Positions 20,198 to 32,777 of a DNA stretch of 64,000 bases are shown one piece after another (positions within the stretch are counted from its first letter, which is position 1; each line of letters begins with the position of its first letter). The notes beneath the pieces are model-generated. The model made no database searches. It had not been told where the DNA came from and saw nothing but the letters and a program-made list of their open reading frames with translations. The stretch is from NCBI RefSeq assembly GCF_963678635.1, contig NC_087067.1, positions 55,488,456-55,552,455 on the forward strand, written 5' to 3'. The stretch comes from Symsagittifera roscoffensis (taxonomy: Eukaryota; Xenacoelomorpha; Acoela; Convolutidae). The position numbers were made by a program, and so were the translations under genes.

Positions 20198-22723
20198 TAG
20201 TATTCCGAATATAACTTGAAAAAATAACTTCAAAAAACTCCATCTCTTAACTATGCAGTGTCAGTTTTTTGAAGCGCAACTTGATCACCTAAAGAAACTT
20301 GCTTCATTTTGAGTAAAATTATCTGAAAGTCATCGTTAAGGTTCGAAGTTAACCATAAGATCTATCGTTCAAACAGATTTTTTGAGCCAGTCTCTTTTTA
20401 TTTCGACGGACTTATCGTTTTTTCTCAAATTGTTTCGTTTCTTTTTGTTGCCGGCGTGATGGGAGGATCTGAAGGAGAGCCTGGAACTTAAGTATAATTG
20501 ATAGTAATAGTTGATAGTCAAGTGTTCTCGACAGAATTTTTTCTCAAAAAGAAAAAACCAAACAAAAAAAACCCAACATTTTTTTAATAACGAAAAACTT
20601 CTTTTTGTGTTTCCAAAAGGCGCGAGAAAACTTCTTTTTGTGTTTCCGTAAAGGCGCTAGAAAGCTTCAAGTTTCTTTTACGGGAAAAGCCAATTTATCA
20701 CGACTTGACTCGGAAGGTAAGTTTATTACAATAAGTCTATTTAAACCTGCTCACTCGGTTGATTTAATTGCTTGAAATTAAACCTAAAATTTGACCAAAA
20801 AAAAATGGTAACTAATCAGTCAAAATTTTTTCAAAGTCTTCTTATGTCTCTAGTTAACAGAAAAAAAACAGACAAGTAATGGGGGAATCAAAGTTTGCTA
20901 CCTCCGTAGGAAAAATGATCATGCACTGGATTTATTCTCAAATCTGAACTTCTTCCAGAAAAATTACTCATCGAACATTCTAGTCAGGCTACAATGAGTA
21001 ACGTGCCGAGGAATAGCAAGACAAAAGAAAATCATAGGCAGTTCATCTATGACAGAGGACCAGTGAAACTATACGAACACACTAATCAAACAAGTATAGC
21101 CGGTCACCAGTTTTTTTTTTACATTAGTGAAGTTTGTTCTGCGTGATGTGATAAAAGGATCTGTCGTAAAACTAGAGTTTAAGAATTTTCGACAGTAATA
21201 GCAAAAAAAGCAGATTGAACAAAAATTGATGAAGAAAACTGACTGGAAAAAAGGGCTCCAACATGATATATCACTCAACTCTCTCCGCTGAGTATTTGTG
21301 GTTGCTGATTTTGCGTGGATAAGTTGAGCGAGCATGCTTAAACTATCTTAATTGTATTTAAATTAAATCTAGTTTTACCGTTTTACCGGAGTAAAATTAA
21401 AATTTGATTTTGGAGTTTGTTTGTGCCATTTTCAAAATCAAAAACATGCAAATTTTTACATCCAGAACAATTAGATTTTTTTAAAACAATTTCTCCATTT
21501 TTCTTTGTAGTTTCCTACGAAAAATAAAATATTTTAAGCGGATAGTATTTGAAATACAAACAAAGTTTTTGCACGAAAATTGCTTTTCATCTTGATTCTA
21601 GTTTTACGAACTCCGAACTGCGTGCAAAAGTTTGAATTTGAGAAGAACTAAAAAATCAATCAATAGAAACTTTTTCGTGTATCTCTAAATTTGAACTTGA
21701 AAAGATTTTTAAAAGAGATACACGAAAAAATTCCGCTTGAGTGATCCATTAGTTCTTTTGAAAGTCCAACTTTTGCTTAGATTTAATTTTCCCAGCTGTA
21801 CGTTTAAAATTTTCCATTTATTACTAATTATAGCTGGATAAAAATTTGGACTAGATTTCATTTTTTTGTTACGAGCATTTGAAAAACGGGGAGGAACTTT
21901 GTATTGGAGTGTTTTTTTTGTTTTTCACGCAGAATCAGCAACCACAAATAATCATCGGAGAGAGTTGAGTGATATATCATGTTGGAGTTTTTTTTTCAGT
22001 TAGTTGTCTTCAACAATTTTTGTTCAATTTGCCTTTTTTTATTACTGTCGAAAACTTTTGAACTCTAGTTTTACGACAGATCCTTTTATCACATCACGCA
22101 GATACTAATGTAAAAAAACTAGTGACCGGCTATCCTTGTTTGATTAGTGTGTTCGTTAAGTTTCACCGGTCCTCTGTCATAGATGAACTGCCTATCATTT
22201 TCATTTCAAGCAATTAAGTTCAAATGTTCAAATTTAAACTTTTGTTTAGATTTAACTTTCCCTGCAATACGTCTAAATTGTTCGATTTATTACAAATTAT
22301 TGCTTGCTACAAATTTCAACTCGTTTTCAGGACTCTATTTTAATTTATTGTTCCAACCATTTGAAAAAAAGATGAAAACTCAACAACTACACCGGCAAGT
22401 AAAAAACAACACAATATATTAATGCTAGATATGAAAATAATCTCAAAAAGAATGAATGGATTGATCAATCAATAGGAATTTTTTCGTGTATTTCTTCCAA
22501 AACTTTTCGAAAATATTTTTGTATCTAATATTAGTATTGTTTTATTCATTTTTATACAAGTTCTATTCGTTTTTTTTACATGCTGATGTAGTAGTTGATT
22601 TTTAACATTTTTTGATAATTCTATTTTCTAGCAGCATGTATGTTTAACCAAGTGGTCATTTTGAATTCACATTGTTTTTTTTTTAAAAAAAACAGTATGA
22701 ATGACATATGAAAAAAGTGTTAC
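20198..22723. other. Intron 2 DNA, AT-rich, with a foldback element
   Basis: No coding exon is seen other than exon 2 at its right end. It contains a two-copy 44-bp tandem repeat (about 20588-20670, core AACTTCTTTTTGTGTTTCC) and the large inverted repeat described separately. Confidence 0.5.
21027..22202. mobile_element. Foldback element with arms of about 285 bp
   Basis: The arms 21027-21325 and 21935-22202 are reverse complements with scattered mismatches and small indels. The tips read AAAATCATAGGCAGTTCAT against AAAATGATAGGCAGTTCAT. The spacer of about 610 bp has a further hairpin with arms TCGTGTATCTCT and AGAGATACACGA. No ORF encodes a transposase. It looks like a non-autonomous TIR or foldback transposon. 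Target duplications are not clear. Confidence 0.7.
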
Positions 22724-22873
22724 CGATGAGTGTGAATGAGATGAGGAGGAGGGGCGTGTGAACTGACTGGGTGATGGCGAATATTCCGAGCAGACAGCCG
22801 ACCACTCCGATCGCAAACAGCACACAGTGCACCCTCCGTCTGTGGCTGGGGAAGATAGACAGGATAGTGGCCC
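22724..22873 (-). CDS. MFS transporter, exon 2
   Basis: A 150-bp exon bounded by acceptor AG (22874-22875) and donor GT (22722-22723). Both borders are phase 1, splitting Gly codons, so the exon is symmetric and could be skipped without changing frame. It encodes the loop between helices 2 and 3, with the basic sequence SIFPSHRRRVH in the place of MFS motif A (usually G-x3-D-x2-G-R-R), then helix 3 and most of helix 4. The acceptor is a (TG)n run followed by TTTAG. The joined reading frame with exons 1 and 3 is continuous. Confidence 0.85.
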
Positions 22874-23030
22874 CTAAACACACACACACACACACAAAGT
22901 AATATTTACATAGATATGGACACACACACACACACACACCTATTTGCATGAATGGAAGTTATTAAGGAGCTGTGAGCTAGTAAACATGTCATTTCAACAT
23001 CGCTTTGGTGCCTGGCAATAGTTTTAAGAG

Positions 23031-23122
23031 TAGGAAAATACTTAATGCTATGAGAAAGATAAAAGTGTCTAGCTGCAGCTAGACATTTTTGTATTTATCA
23101 TAGCATTAAGTAATTTCCTAAT
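23031..23122. repeat. Near-perfect 90-bp palindrome
   Basis: Arms TAGGAAAATACTTAATGCTATGA (written here only as 23031-23053) and 23100-23122 are complementary with one mismatch. The centre holds GTCTAGCTGCAGCTAGAC, itself a palindrome. It could extrude as a cruciform or be a small MITE. It lies in intron 1 close to exon 2. Confidence 0.85.
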
Positions 23123-23556
23123 CCCTAATTATAAGTATTAAACTTAATCCCAGATGTCGGGATACGGGTTTGCATAAGATGTCTATGTTCATGATATATC
23201 GGGTACGAGTATGCTAAAAATAAATTGGCGCCACCGAATCAGTGACTACAATTGAAGGCTGATTATGCAACCGTATACGATGAACGACATTGGTGAACAT
23301 AAGAGAACTACACACAGTTGGCTCTATGTTCTAATCGCATCCTTATCATCACTCGCTTTGTCAAGTGGGGTTTGGGGAGGGGGAGTATGGAGGAATAGGA
23401 ATTACTATGGCGTGTGTGCTGTGTGGCGACATCATCTGCACTGAGTAGAAAAGACGACATGAAAAGAGATAGAGAGAGAACAAAGAGTGAAGAGTGACTG
23501 CCGCACAGGCCACCTGATTGATTTCGAGATAAGACCCCCACTCTTTCATGCTACTC

Positions 23557-23690
23557 CCCCCCCCCCCCCCCACACACACACAACATGACATTATATCACT
23601 ACCCCTTCTCATGATCCATCTCAGCCCCCTAATCTCCCCTGCTTCCAACTACGCGCTCGTAGTTTTCCTTCTCCTCTGCCCCCTCAATTC

Positions 23691-23735
<45 letters not shown>

Positions 23736-23752
23736 TGTGTGTGTGTGTGTGT
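23557..23752. repeat. Cluster of C, CA, GA and TG microsatellites
   Basis: A run of C followed by CA units (about 23557-23582), a (GA)n tract (about 23693-23730) and a (TG)n tract (about 23736-23754), all within intron 1. The open frames here are translations of these repeats. Confidence 0.9.
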
Positions 23753-23754
23753 GT

Positions 23755-25560
23755 TGTATGTATGGAGTGACTATGACTGCCTGTTGCGACCATTCAAATT
23801 GAAAACACAAGAAGCAATGCTGCTGTTTCTTTTATTCAGGTAAAGTAAATGTTGTCTAGATTGGCCGGCCGTTGCCAAAGAGGTCTGAAAGCCAGAATGA
23901 ACTGTGCCTCCCTTCTCCAATGGCCCACTTGAGCAAGCGCCTATCCCTATATCAATTTTCTCTTCTCTTCTGATCTGTGCTGTGCTGTGCTGTGTTGTGT
24001 TGTGTAGAGTGGTGTAGAGTAGAGGGGGTTCATCAGCTGAACAAATGCGAGGGGAGATTAGAGAGACTAAACAGTCTGCACAAAAGCTAATTTCATGTTG
24101 CCGCCAAATCCCCTCAGAAAGAAGACTCGGTCGCTTATCTCTTCTTTGAACACAAGTTTGCTCAATTGGCGTCCTCTATCTGCATCCCCTTCCTATCCCC
24201 CTCATCCACCACAAGATCCAACTTAACCCCTTCCTAATTCCACTCAACATACCACCTCAACATCCACTACTAACTACTAATCCTCCCCTAAACCACCCCC
24301 GCTGCACAACACCTACCCAAGTAGATACCACCCAAATCCCTCATAACACCATCTTAAAGTTCAGTTTTCACTTTTTAAACTAAAACTTACCGCAAAAAAA
24401 ATGACTGTTCGTAGCAGGACTCAGCCTTTAATTTTCCGGCTCATTTTTCAGGTGTCCGAATATATTTTTCACATATTCAATGAAAATTTCAAAAAAAATC
24501 AAAGTTTCTTTTTGCGAATGTTCCTAAACGCTTCAATGTTCAAAAACAAGTGTTTAATTGTTGATGTGATGGGCAATATTTATTAGGTTAAAAATATGCA
24601 GACTGCGCTGGTTCGACAATGAGAACTTGTTGTTTTTCAGCCTCTCACTCGCCCACGTTTTATGTTGATTTTAGCACGAAAAAAGAGCAAGACTGCTCTG
24701 ATTGTATATCAGGGCAAAACCCTGAATGATCTGACTGAGTGAAGTCCATTTCCTTCAATGTTCATTAGTATTCTAATGAAAAATCGGTCGGATGTGTACC
24801 AAATTATTCAACTCAAATTCTGATTGGTCAAATGAATAGTTGAATTGATTGGCTATTGTTCAATTAGCATAAAACCAAGCAGTCTAAGCAACCAAACAGT
24901 CTTCATTAACTCACTCGTTGAACTTGGCTCGACTCCAAACTCGCCAACTCCAATACCGCAACTTTCTCACGTAAAAAACTCATCCGGGTACTGAACTCGG
25001 ATTCAAACAACTAAACTAATTGACTAACAATTGTTTCGTCCGGAACTATTCCAATTGCACCTCGGGTCAGCCTAAATCACTTACTGAGATGGAAGGTAAG
25101 TAAATATCCTGTCTATTTGTACTATTTGGGAGACCTACTACTCATGCTACGCTCCTATTACTGCCATTTTCTTCTGAGACTACTTTTCGATTGTCTGATT
25201 GAGTTTCTAATAATAATTCACTTGCCCATTTAAGCTGAACCCAAGTTTTGTCAGTTTTACTTTCATCAGCTTCACTACTTCAATGTTGCGATGGAAAATC
25301 TCATTTACTCAGAAATGAAGAAGAAGCTGGAAGAAACTGTTAATTGTCCTCCCAAATATAACTAAGGTGACCAATTCATATTCCAAAGGTTTGGCGCCAT
25401 TTTCCAGTGTTAGTATCTGGGTTTTCAAAATTTTTTGGCCCTAAACGTCTAGAGGTCACTTAAAAGTCATCCAGGGTCAACTTCGATATTGAGGTTCAAA
25501 ACCCTGTAGGGGTCCTATTTACCAGGTTTTATCCATATCCCCATAGTACTTCCAAAGTTA
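23755..25560. other. Intron 1 DNA, nothing recognised
   Basis: A mixed stretch with a C/A-rich part near 24170-24330 and AT-rich DNA after it. I see no gene, RNA gene or element that I can support. Confidence 0.4.
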
Positions 25561-27175
25561 GCCGTTTTTTAAAGTCCATTATCACTTTTCCTAGGAAAAA
25601 GTTACCAACACCGGAAGGAGTTGCCGAAGGGATTTACTCAGAAGAGGTCTTTTCCGGGGTTCGTTTCTAGTGTCTATAGCCACCACAAAATCAATATACC
25701 CTCCTCCTTTATTTTGCGTAAATTGCCTATTTCCTGTCTAAGGTGTGTCTAATTGCCTATTTCCCGCCGGATTTGGCTCACATTATGATAAATGATGTCC
25801 TTTTTTACTACCTAGCATATCCCAATCTTTTGGCTACCTGCGCTCAGTGGGCCGCAAGAAAGAAATGGTTTCCGGTTGTCGTGTTGGGGACCAAATAATA
25901 AGAGCATAACACTGAAAGTAATAGTCCAGGTAGTCTGATGTTCCAATCTTAAGCTGCTCTCAATTTGGTCTATAGCATATGGCACTTTGGTACCATCTCA
26001 ACCGCTAGTTAGCGTGTTCTGATACGGCTACTTGCGCTTCCCAGAACCTTTTTCACTTGGGTCGGGGGTCCAATAGCTGCGGATTTTTTGAATGCCGGGG
26101 TCAAATCATCTCTAGTATCCGCTCGTAAAGTATCTAGTATCCGTTTCTTAAAGTTTACTTTCTTAGCTCCACTTGAGGGGTATCACTATCGGTACCGTCT
26201 TATAACTTTCACTAGAGGAGGGACTAACTTTTTCAGAGTCAAAATATTTAGGAGAATGGTCGTTTGTTTGCTTTTCTACTCGTCGTATTGGTTCGTCGAA
26301 ACCCGTCAACGTGCTACTCTTTATTTTTCACTCTCGCGCTTCATTTACCTATAAAGCCTATAATGAAACCATTGACTACAACAATGGTAACTCACGAGGT
26401 TAAGAGATCCTTCCCAGAAAATATATAAGGCGCAGCGCAAAGCTTTCTGCCGGAAAGAGTTCAAGTTCACGCTTAGACATCAAACGTTGATTCGACAACG
26501 AAGGAGTTGCATGAGGTCACGTTGAGCCATCGAGGAGGCTCTCACTGACTGGAGCAGGAAGTCCATACCAGGTAGCACGTAAAGTACTTGCGTCAGCACT
26601 GTCGGGTCCTTTGCATTGACTACGAATGCTGTATCGAAAACCGCCCTAGACATGAACCCGCATTTGTCAAAGGCTGGGGCTAACGATAGGAAACAACCCT
26701 ATTATCACGGAAGTGTGCGCCGAGATCGACCCCCTTCGATACGAGCCGGTGGCGTTAGAATGTCTCGCCCCGGGATGAAATGCTTGCTAGATTGCATCCA
26801 TCACCTTCTTACCGAAACTACTAGTCGGTCTACGACGCTTCAAGAGTTGCTCTCGGAACAGCAACGGATGCAACTTGTCAGATATCAGTAACCTTTCTAC
26901 CCGCTGCTCAATACCTGTCAGAGTATCATCCAACGCGGGATCCTCGAATCCGACCTCCACGTTTTGGCCAAAATGCTGCTAATCCACATCTACGATTATC
27001 ACCTCGAGCAGGCCCACAGAAGCTTAATGTAATTACATCGCTGGGCATACGGGAGGTCGGTCCGGGTCGGAAGACACTTAGTTACTGTATAAGGTTCAAG
27101 CTCAGTCGGTGGAAGTATACTCTCTACTCGTTACGGGGGCATACGTTCGCAATGTACTTTGATGAGTCTTAAATA
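25561..27175. other. Island of even base composition, origin unknown
   Basis: About 1.6 kb with roughly balanced A, C, G and T inside strongly AT-rich intron DNA. It has several medium open frames: plus 26616-26891 (91 codons with ATG), plus 26825-27172 (115 codons, no early ATG, in the -1 frame relative to the first) and minus 26480-26698 (72 codons, containing SRAVFDTAFVVNAKDPTVLT). None matches a family I recognise, and frames this long can arise by chance at this composition. It may be a decayed foreign or transposon-derived gene. Confidence 0.35.
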
Positions 27176-27539
27176 AAAAATTCTACACCAACATAGGGTA
27201 GGTTTTTATACAAAAATGAGAGCCGGTTATCAATGACCAATTGAACGGTTTTTTGTATTAAAGCGACTGACTTCATATTTTCGTACAAACGGGGCTGAAT
27301 TTTCTTCCTGATATTTTGTTGAGAACCAATCCAGAGGCCTAACCCGATGATTAATTATTTAGATTGACGAAGAGTGCATGTAATCAGCGCCCATAGTAAG
27401 CTTACGTGCAATGCACGTGCGATTTGAACCAGCAACAAGCGAATATATGATTGCTGGGAACCATCACTGCCGGAGCATCACAATGCCACACCGTAGACTG
27501 GCCTTTAATTAACCTCAAATACTTTCCACACCTCGCCAG

Positions 27540-27790
27540 CCAAAAAGTCCCTTTTTGGTACTATTTTTGATCGTTTTTCGACTGCCAACCCTAAGCTTTT
27601 TATACAGTTGAAGGCCTGTTTTTCCTACACAAAATTGCTTGCGGCGCAGAAGAGTTTGTCAAAATAGGGAAGGATCTCTATGGCGTTTTAAGAGAGTTGC
27701 GAAAATCAATTTAGTCGACCAAAATAAAGAAAATTCGAAGTTAAAAAATTATAATCAAAACTAAAAGTCAAAAATCCGAGATCCTACCCT
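27540..27790. mobile_element. Fragment resembling the hAT-type MITE
   Basis: Contains TTGCGGCGCAGAAGAGTTTGTC and a GTCGACCAAAATAAAG segment, as found in the inner part of the MITEs at 19.4-20.2 kb and 40.7 kb. The terminal repeats are not recognisable, so it is an old fragment. Confidence 0.4.
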
Positions 27791-28191
27791 GGCCGTTATA
27801 AAACCTCATTTGCATTTATGCTAGAGGCAAGTAAACTTGCTTGGTGATCCATAATTTCGGGATCGAACTATACGCTATACCCAAACTTTCTTTGTAGAAA
27901 GTTTGGAACTAATTTGTTGAACTGTAGATGGAACTAGTTTGGAACTAATTTGTTGAACTGTAGATTTTACATGCGAAAGTCGATTGCAATCTTACTTTAC
28001 CAAAATTCGAGCAGCTTATAATACTTAAAATGAAAACTCACTTTTGTTCCTGCTTTCGAAGAACTTGAGGAATATTTGCTTCGGACGTTTTTTTTACATT
28101 CAGACTCACTTTCTTCAAAAGTCGGAAAAAATCAAAACTTTCATTGGCAAAACTAAGAATACAATCGACTCTCTCAAGTAACATCTACAAC

Positions 28192-28282
28192 TGAGAAAAA
28201 ACAACCCGTGAAAAAATTACGATAGTAGGATAAAAAATTCGATAACTACAGCATTAATTTTTTCACGGGTTGTTTTTTCTCA
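28192..28282. repeat. Perfect 28-bp inverted repeat with 35-bp loop
   Basis: Arms 28192-28219 and 28255-28282 are exact reverse complements. They contain AACAACCCGTGAAAAAATTA. In intron RNA this would form a stable hairpin. It could be a small MITE relic. Confidence 0.9.
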
Positions 28283-28803
28283 AGGTTAACTCCGACATTT
28301 TATCTAATTTACCCATTTTGAGCGTAAGGATTTTTGAGCATCTGAAAACCAATGACATTATGAGCACCAAACCAAAAAAGTATTTTACTTGTGATAATTC
28401 TTTTGAAAAGTTTTTGAGGTTTGAAAATTGTCAATTTGGTTAATTTGGGACGATTAACTCGCAAAATAATTCGTGCTTTTGTGGCGTAAGCGACTATTCA
28501 ACCGAATAATTTTTCCTCAAAACATTGGGAAAAAACAAAGTGATGTTCTCAGCGTTTAGTAACGTAATAATATCTTCAAATATCTTGCCTCATTTCAGTT
28601 TGAGAAATTATTGGCAGATAAAATAGCTGCTTGCCCCACAAGAACACAAAACATTTCGAGCTAGTTAGGTAAATTGACAACTTTCAAACCCCGAAAACGT
28701 TTCGAGAAATTATCTCTGCTTTTTTTTTATTTCGAGCACATGAAGATTTTGAAGAAATTTTATCCTGTTTTTTTGCTTGATTTTATGATGTTTGTTTGGT
28801 TTT

Positions 28804-29003
28804 NNNNNNNNNNNNNNNNNNNNNNNNNNNNNNNNNNNNNNNNNNNNNNNNNNNNNNNNNNNNNNNNNNNNNNNNNNNNNNNNNNNNNNNNNNNNNNNNN
28901 NNNNNNNNNNNNNNNNNNNNNNNNNNNNNNNNNNNNNNNNNNNNNNNNNNNNNNNNNNNNNNNNNNNNNNNNNNNNNNNNNNNNNNNNNNNNNNNNNNNN
29001 NNN
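28804..29003. other. Assembly gap, 200 N
   Basis: Exactly 200 N characters, so the true gap size is probably unknown. Open frames that run across it are artefacts. Confidence 1.
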
Positions 29004-32000
29004 AGTTTTGTTAGGAAAGTCGGACCGAAAATCGAAATGCTCAATAAATTGGTTAGTGAGTGGCTCAAACTGGAAAAATTGACATTTCAATAGAAAACTT
29101 ACTTTTGATGTAATCATGTGATTTTTGTAAGTGTTTTTGGAAACACTTACTATTTATTAGAGAGGCCTGAGTGGGGTGTATTTTTAAAGTATTACTAGCC
29201 TGCTTGATTGTTTTTAATTATATAGGAGAACTGTTCGGTTTGTGGTGATATGAAGAAATTTGAATAGTCTCTCGAAGAGGGCGACTGTTTCTTTGTTCAT
29301 TCTAATCACAGAGTTTCTTAAATTTTATATTCGGGACCAATAACAACTAAAATAACAGAAGGGGAAAATTATTATATGATAATTTTAGTTTATTGGGTGG
29401 CAGGACTGTCCTGCGTTCAACACTTTTTAAACATGAGAGACAAATTTTACTCGGGAAGGGGATAAGAAGGGAAACAGACATGGTGGGTGGCTGATTTTGG
29501 TAATAATTTATTTGTACTCTTTGTGATCTCACCATGTCACGAAGTGACGGGAAGCAACTATGGCAAAGGGTGGACTTGTTCCACCACATTTTAACTCTCC
29601 CAAAAAAAATTCATACAGGGATTCAAGTGACACGGGTGCGTATAGAAAATTGCATCGAAAATTAAAGAAAATTTCATGAAAGGTCTATGATCAGTGATTT
29701 TTGATATATGGAAGTTGTTTGATTAGCAATTTCCAATTAACTAAAAGTAAACATGGTTGACTCAATCTATAGTCACCAAAGGTTTGATAGTCTCGCGTGT
29801 ACAATGTATTGACAACGAACAGAATTGTAAATGATTTTCTTATACAAAACATTACTGAAAGCAGGAAACTTTTATTTTTTGGCATAATTTGAGTATTTAA
29901 ATTATCAGATGTTGATCAAGACAAAAATTTGCGGTTGGAAAAAAATACAAAAATTTTTTTGAAGCATCATCAAAATTGTTTGGGGGAAGAAATTACATGA
30001 TTCGATTTTGTGACAAATATTTTTCTTTTTATTTAGTACGATGCACTGACTTTTATGCGAAAACAAGAGTTGTATGATTGGAATTTTTGGTCTATGGAGG
30101 TCAAACCGGGTAGCTAATGCTCTATCTATTGTGTTTATAACAAAAATTTTTTTTGCATTAAATTTGTATTAATGTAATCCGGCAATTAAGCAAACAAAAT
30201 TTAAGCAAACGCGCTTTTAGCCATGTGGGAATGGATGAAAACTTTTTCAGTTGAGAAGCAGTTAAGCCTTAAGAACCTCAATTGTAAGCGGAGAAGAATA
30301 AATATGTAGAAAAAGTCGAAACGTTACTACTCAGACCTGATGACCTAATAACGAACTAATTGTTTGACATCAACCGCTATTAATTTCAGAATCAGAAGTC
30401 TATCCGATAGTCAACAGTTTCAGTTTTAAAAATTGAAAAGAATTTTACGGCATGAAATTTTCATACTTTCATCTTGATACAAACATAATAAACCAGTCCC
30501 TCGTCGGTCTCAATTTCTTGCAACAAGTTTATCGCAACTGACCCAGGATTTGATTTAGTGGGCACCAAGGATAACAGCTTCTTTAAGCGATTCCGCGAGG
30601 TGAACAATCAAATAATTTATCCGAAAACTATTTTTATTCAAGGAAATTTATTCAGTTTTAGTCATACTGACTTACATAATCATGAGTCAAATTGATTCGA
30701 GATTTGATCCAATTGAAACTCAAAACAAAACTCAGGCGGCAAAAAAAAATTCTGAAGATCGAACATTGTCCGGAAGACCATGAAGACAAAAACAATCTGG
30801 CCGGGAAAAAAACGATATTGGTGTGTTTCAAAAAAAGCCAATCAACCTCAGCAAGAAAAGAAACTTTGATCGCTATACGCCAGTATGGTCCTTTGATTTG
30901 GATTTTCTATTACATTTTTTATAAGTTTTTGTTGAATATTTTTTCCAGAATGAGTTTGAAAAAAAAGGTGTCTCTGTGGAGAAAAACTGGTGTAAACTTT
31001 TTTTTTCAAAAAAATTTAGATGAAGGCTGACATCTTAACTGAATTCCATTACTATTATTTTGTCACCGGACATAGAAATTGCAACTTTATGATTTCAAAA
31101 AGCAAATGAACAATGTTTTTCGTCACTTTCTTGCTTTGACGTAAACTAGATCGAAGTATTTGGAAGGGCTCGTTTTGCCGGCGTAAACTTGTGAAAATTT
31201 TAGTTTGAAAGAGTAAGCTAGCCAGTATGAAATAACTACTTCTAGAGGTGTTCTAGCTATGAAAACTATGGAAACATCCTCGCAAACACCAAAGGAGTAT
31301 GAGTTTATGGGCTCAAATTAGTTCTTTAGGAAGCTAATGAGTTTGACTTACTTTTTCTGCCGCAAAAAAAAAACGAAATGTAACAGAATTGAATGAGCTA
31401 CTTGGTCTGGAATAAGCAAACTACTAAATTTTCCTGAATAAATTTGGGCTGATGATCGAAATAAGTCAACAAATGAACTGTTCCGGCAACTATTTTGGAA
31501 AATTTACCGTTGCAATGTATGCACAGGATCCTTAGTAGCAATTAAGTGGTGCAAGACTTTTTGATATTTTTCTGTTACAAGATCCCGCAAATTTTGAGTG
31601 TATGCGTCGTCAAGACGGTTATGACCGTTTCTCTACGCCAGATCAAGTAGCTCTTCCAATTCTGTTATCTGGTTTTTTTTCCGCGGCAGAAAAAAAAAGT
31701 CACGTTCATAAGTTTTCCAAAGAACGAACTAGTAATGTTTTACTGGCTTGCTCACGACTTCAAACAAGATTTCTCAAACTGTGGCCCGGCTAAGCACTCC
31801 AAACTAATTTCATCTTGCTTATGTCAGAATCTGATTACTTGAATAGTTACAGAGAAAACAGAAAATATATTTTTGTTTCAAAAAGCAAACGAACGAAAAT
31901 TTTTATCACGTTTTCCTATGTCCCCTGATCGAAATTTGAAATCAAGTTTTAGTTATCACTCGTTCGTGAACGTTTTCAACTAGCTCAAAAGATTTTCCCT

Positions 32001-32672
32001 TTTATTGCACTTTTTTTTTTACTTTTGATTTCTTCCTCAATCAGTACAGTAGGAACCTTTTGCGCTACTTTCCCAATAACCGGCTATCTTTGTCAAGTAA
32101 TTGAATTGAATTGTCTAGTTTTTAGTTTTTTGGATGTGAATTTTGAAAATTTTTTGAAGCTATTTTCCATACCAGGTGAGCTTATTGTAGCATTTTGTTA
32201 GCCAGTTTTTTCTCAGCACCAGCATGCTAAGCAAGCCCATTTAGGAATTATACGTTTGAACCGTTCAACACAAAAGTCATTTTGCTAAAAATCTAAGACG
32301 TCGAGTAGATGGTTTGTTTTAAAAACCTCATTTAGTACATCTTTTTAAAATTTTTGAATACTGCTTTTTAGAGTTTTCGATAAAAAAGAATAGCGCGTTG
32401 ACAGTAACCTAGGCGTTCGCGTTATAGTTTGTTGAGAACTCATTTGGTGCAAAGCGAGTCCAGGGTGCAAATACCGCTCCTGCTTGCGAAATCCACCTTC
32501 AAAAATATATCAAAACTAAGCATCATAGAGAGATGCGCGCTATTTGGATCGCATTTTTAGGCTAGGATTTTAGATCGATTTAAATAAATCTATAACCGAT
32601 TTGAACCGATCTTTTTAAGCATAGATTTTAGATTGATTTTAGGTTGGCTAGCCAATTTTTAATTTAAGTTGC
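29004..32672. other. Intron 1 DNA, AT-rich, no gene supported
   Basis: Only short open frames on both strands. The 112-codon frame at 30692-31030 is Lys-rich and overlaps an alternative frame reading SEDRTLSGRP, a phrase seen in Tc1/mariner transposases, but no further homology follows. Confidence 0.45.
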
Positions 32673-32777
32673 AAAAATTCAGATCGATTTGGATCAATTT
32701 TAAATCGATTAAAAAAAGTAAAATCTGAGTTTTTTTTTAAATCGATTTAAAATTGATCCAAATCGATCTGAATTTTT
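32673..32777. repeat. Perfect 38-bp inverted repeat with 29-bp loop
   Basis: Arms 32673-32710 and 32740-32777 are exact reverse complements. They are built from ATCGATTT-like words that also occur just upstream (32560-32650), so the arms may have grown from local repeats. Confidence 0.9.

Noticed and set aside
28674-29117. Open frames across 28.7-29.1 kb
   Set aside because: They exist only because the 200-N gap cannot show stops.
30692-31030. Possible Tc1/mariner transposase remnant (phrase SEDRTLSGRP in one frame)
   Set aside because: Only ten residues resemble the family. There is no helix-turn-helix context, DDE motif or terminal repeats.
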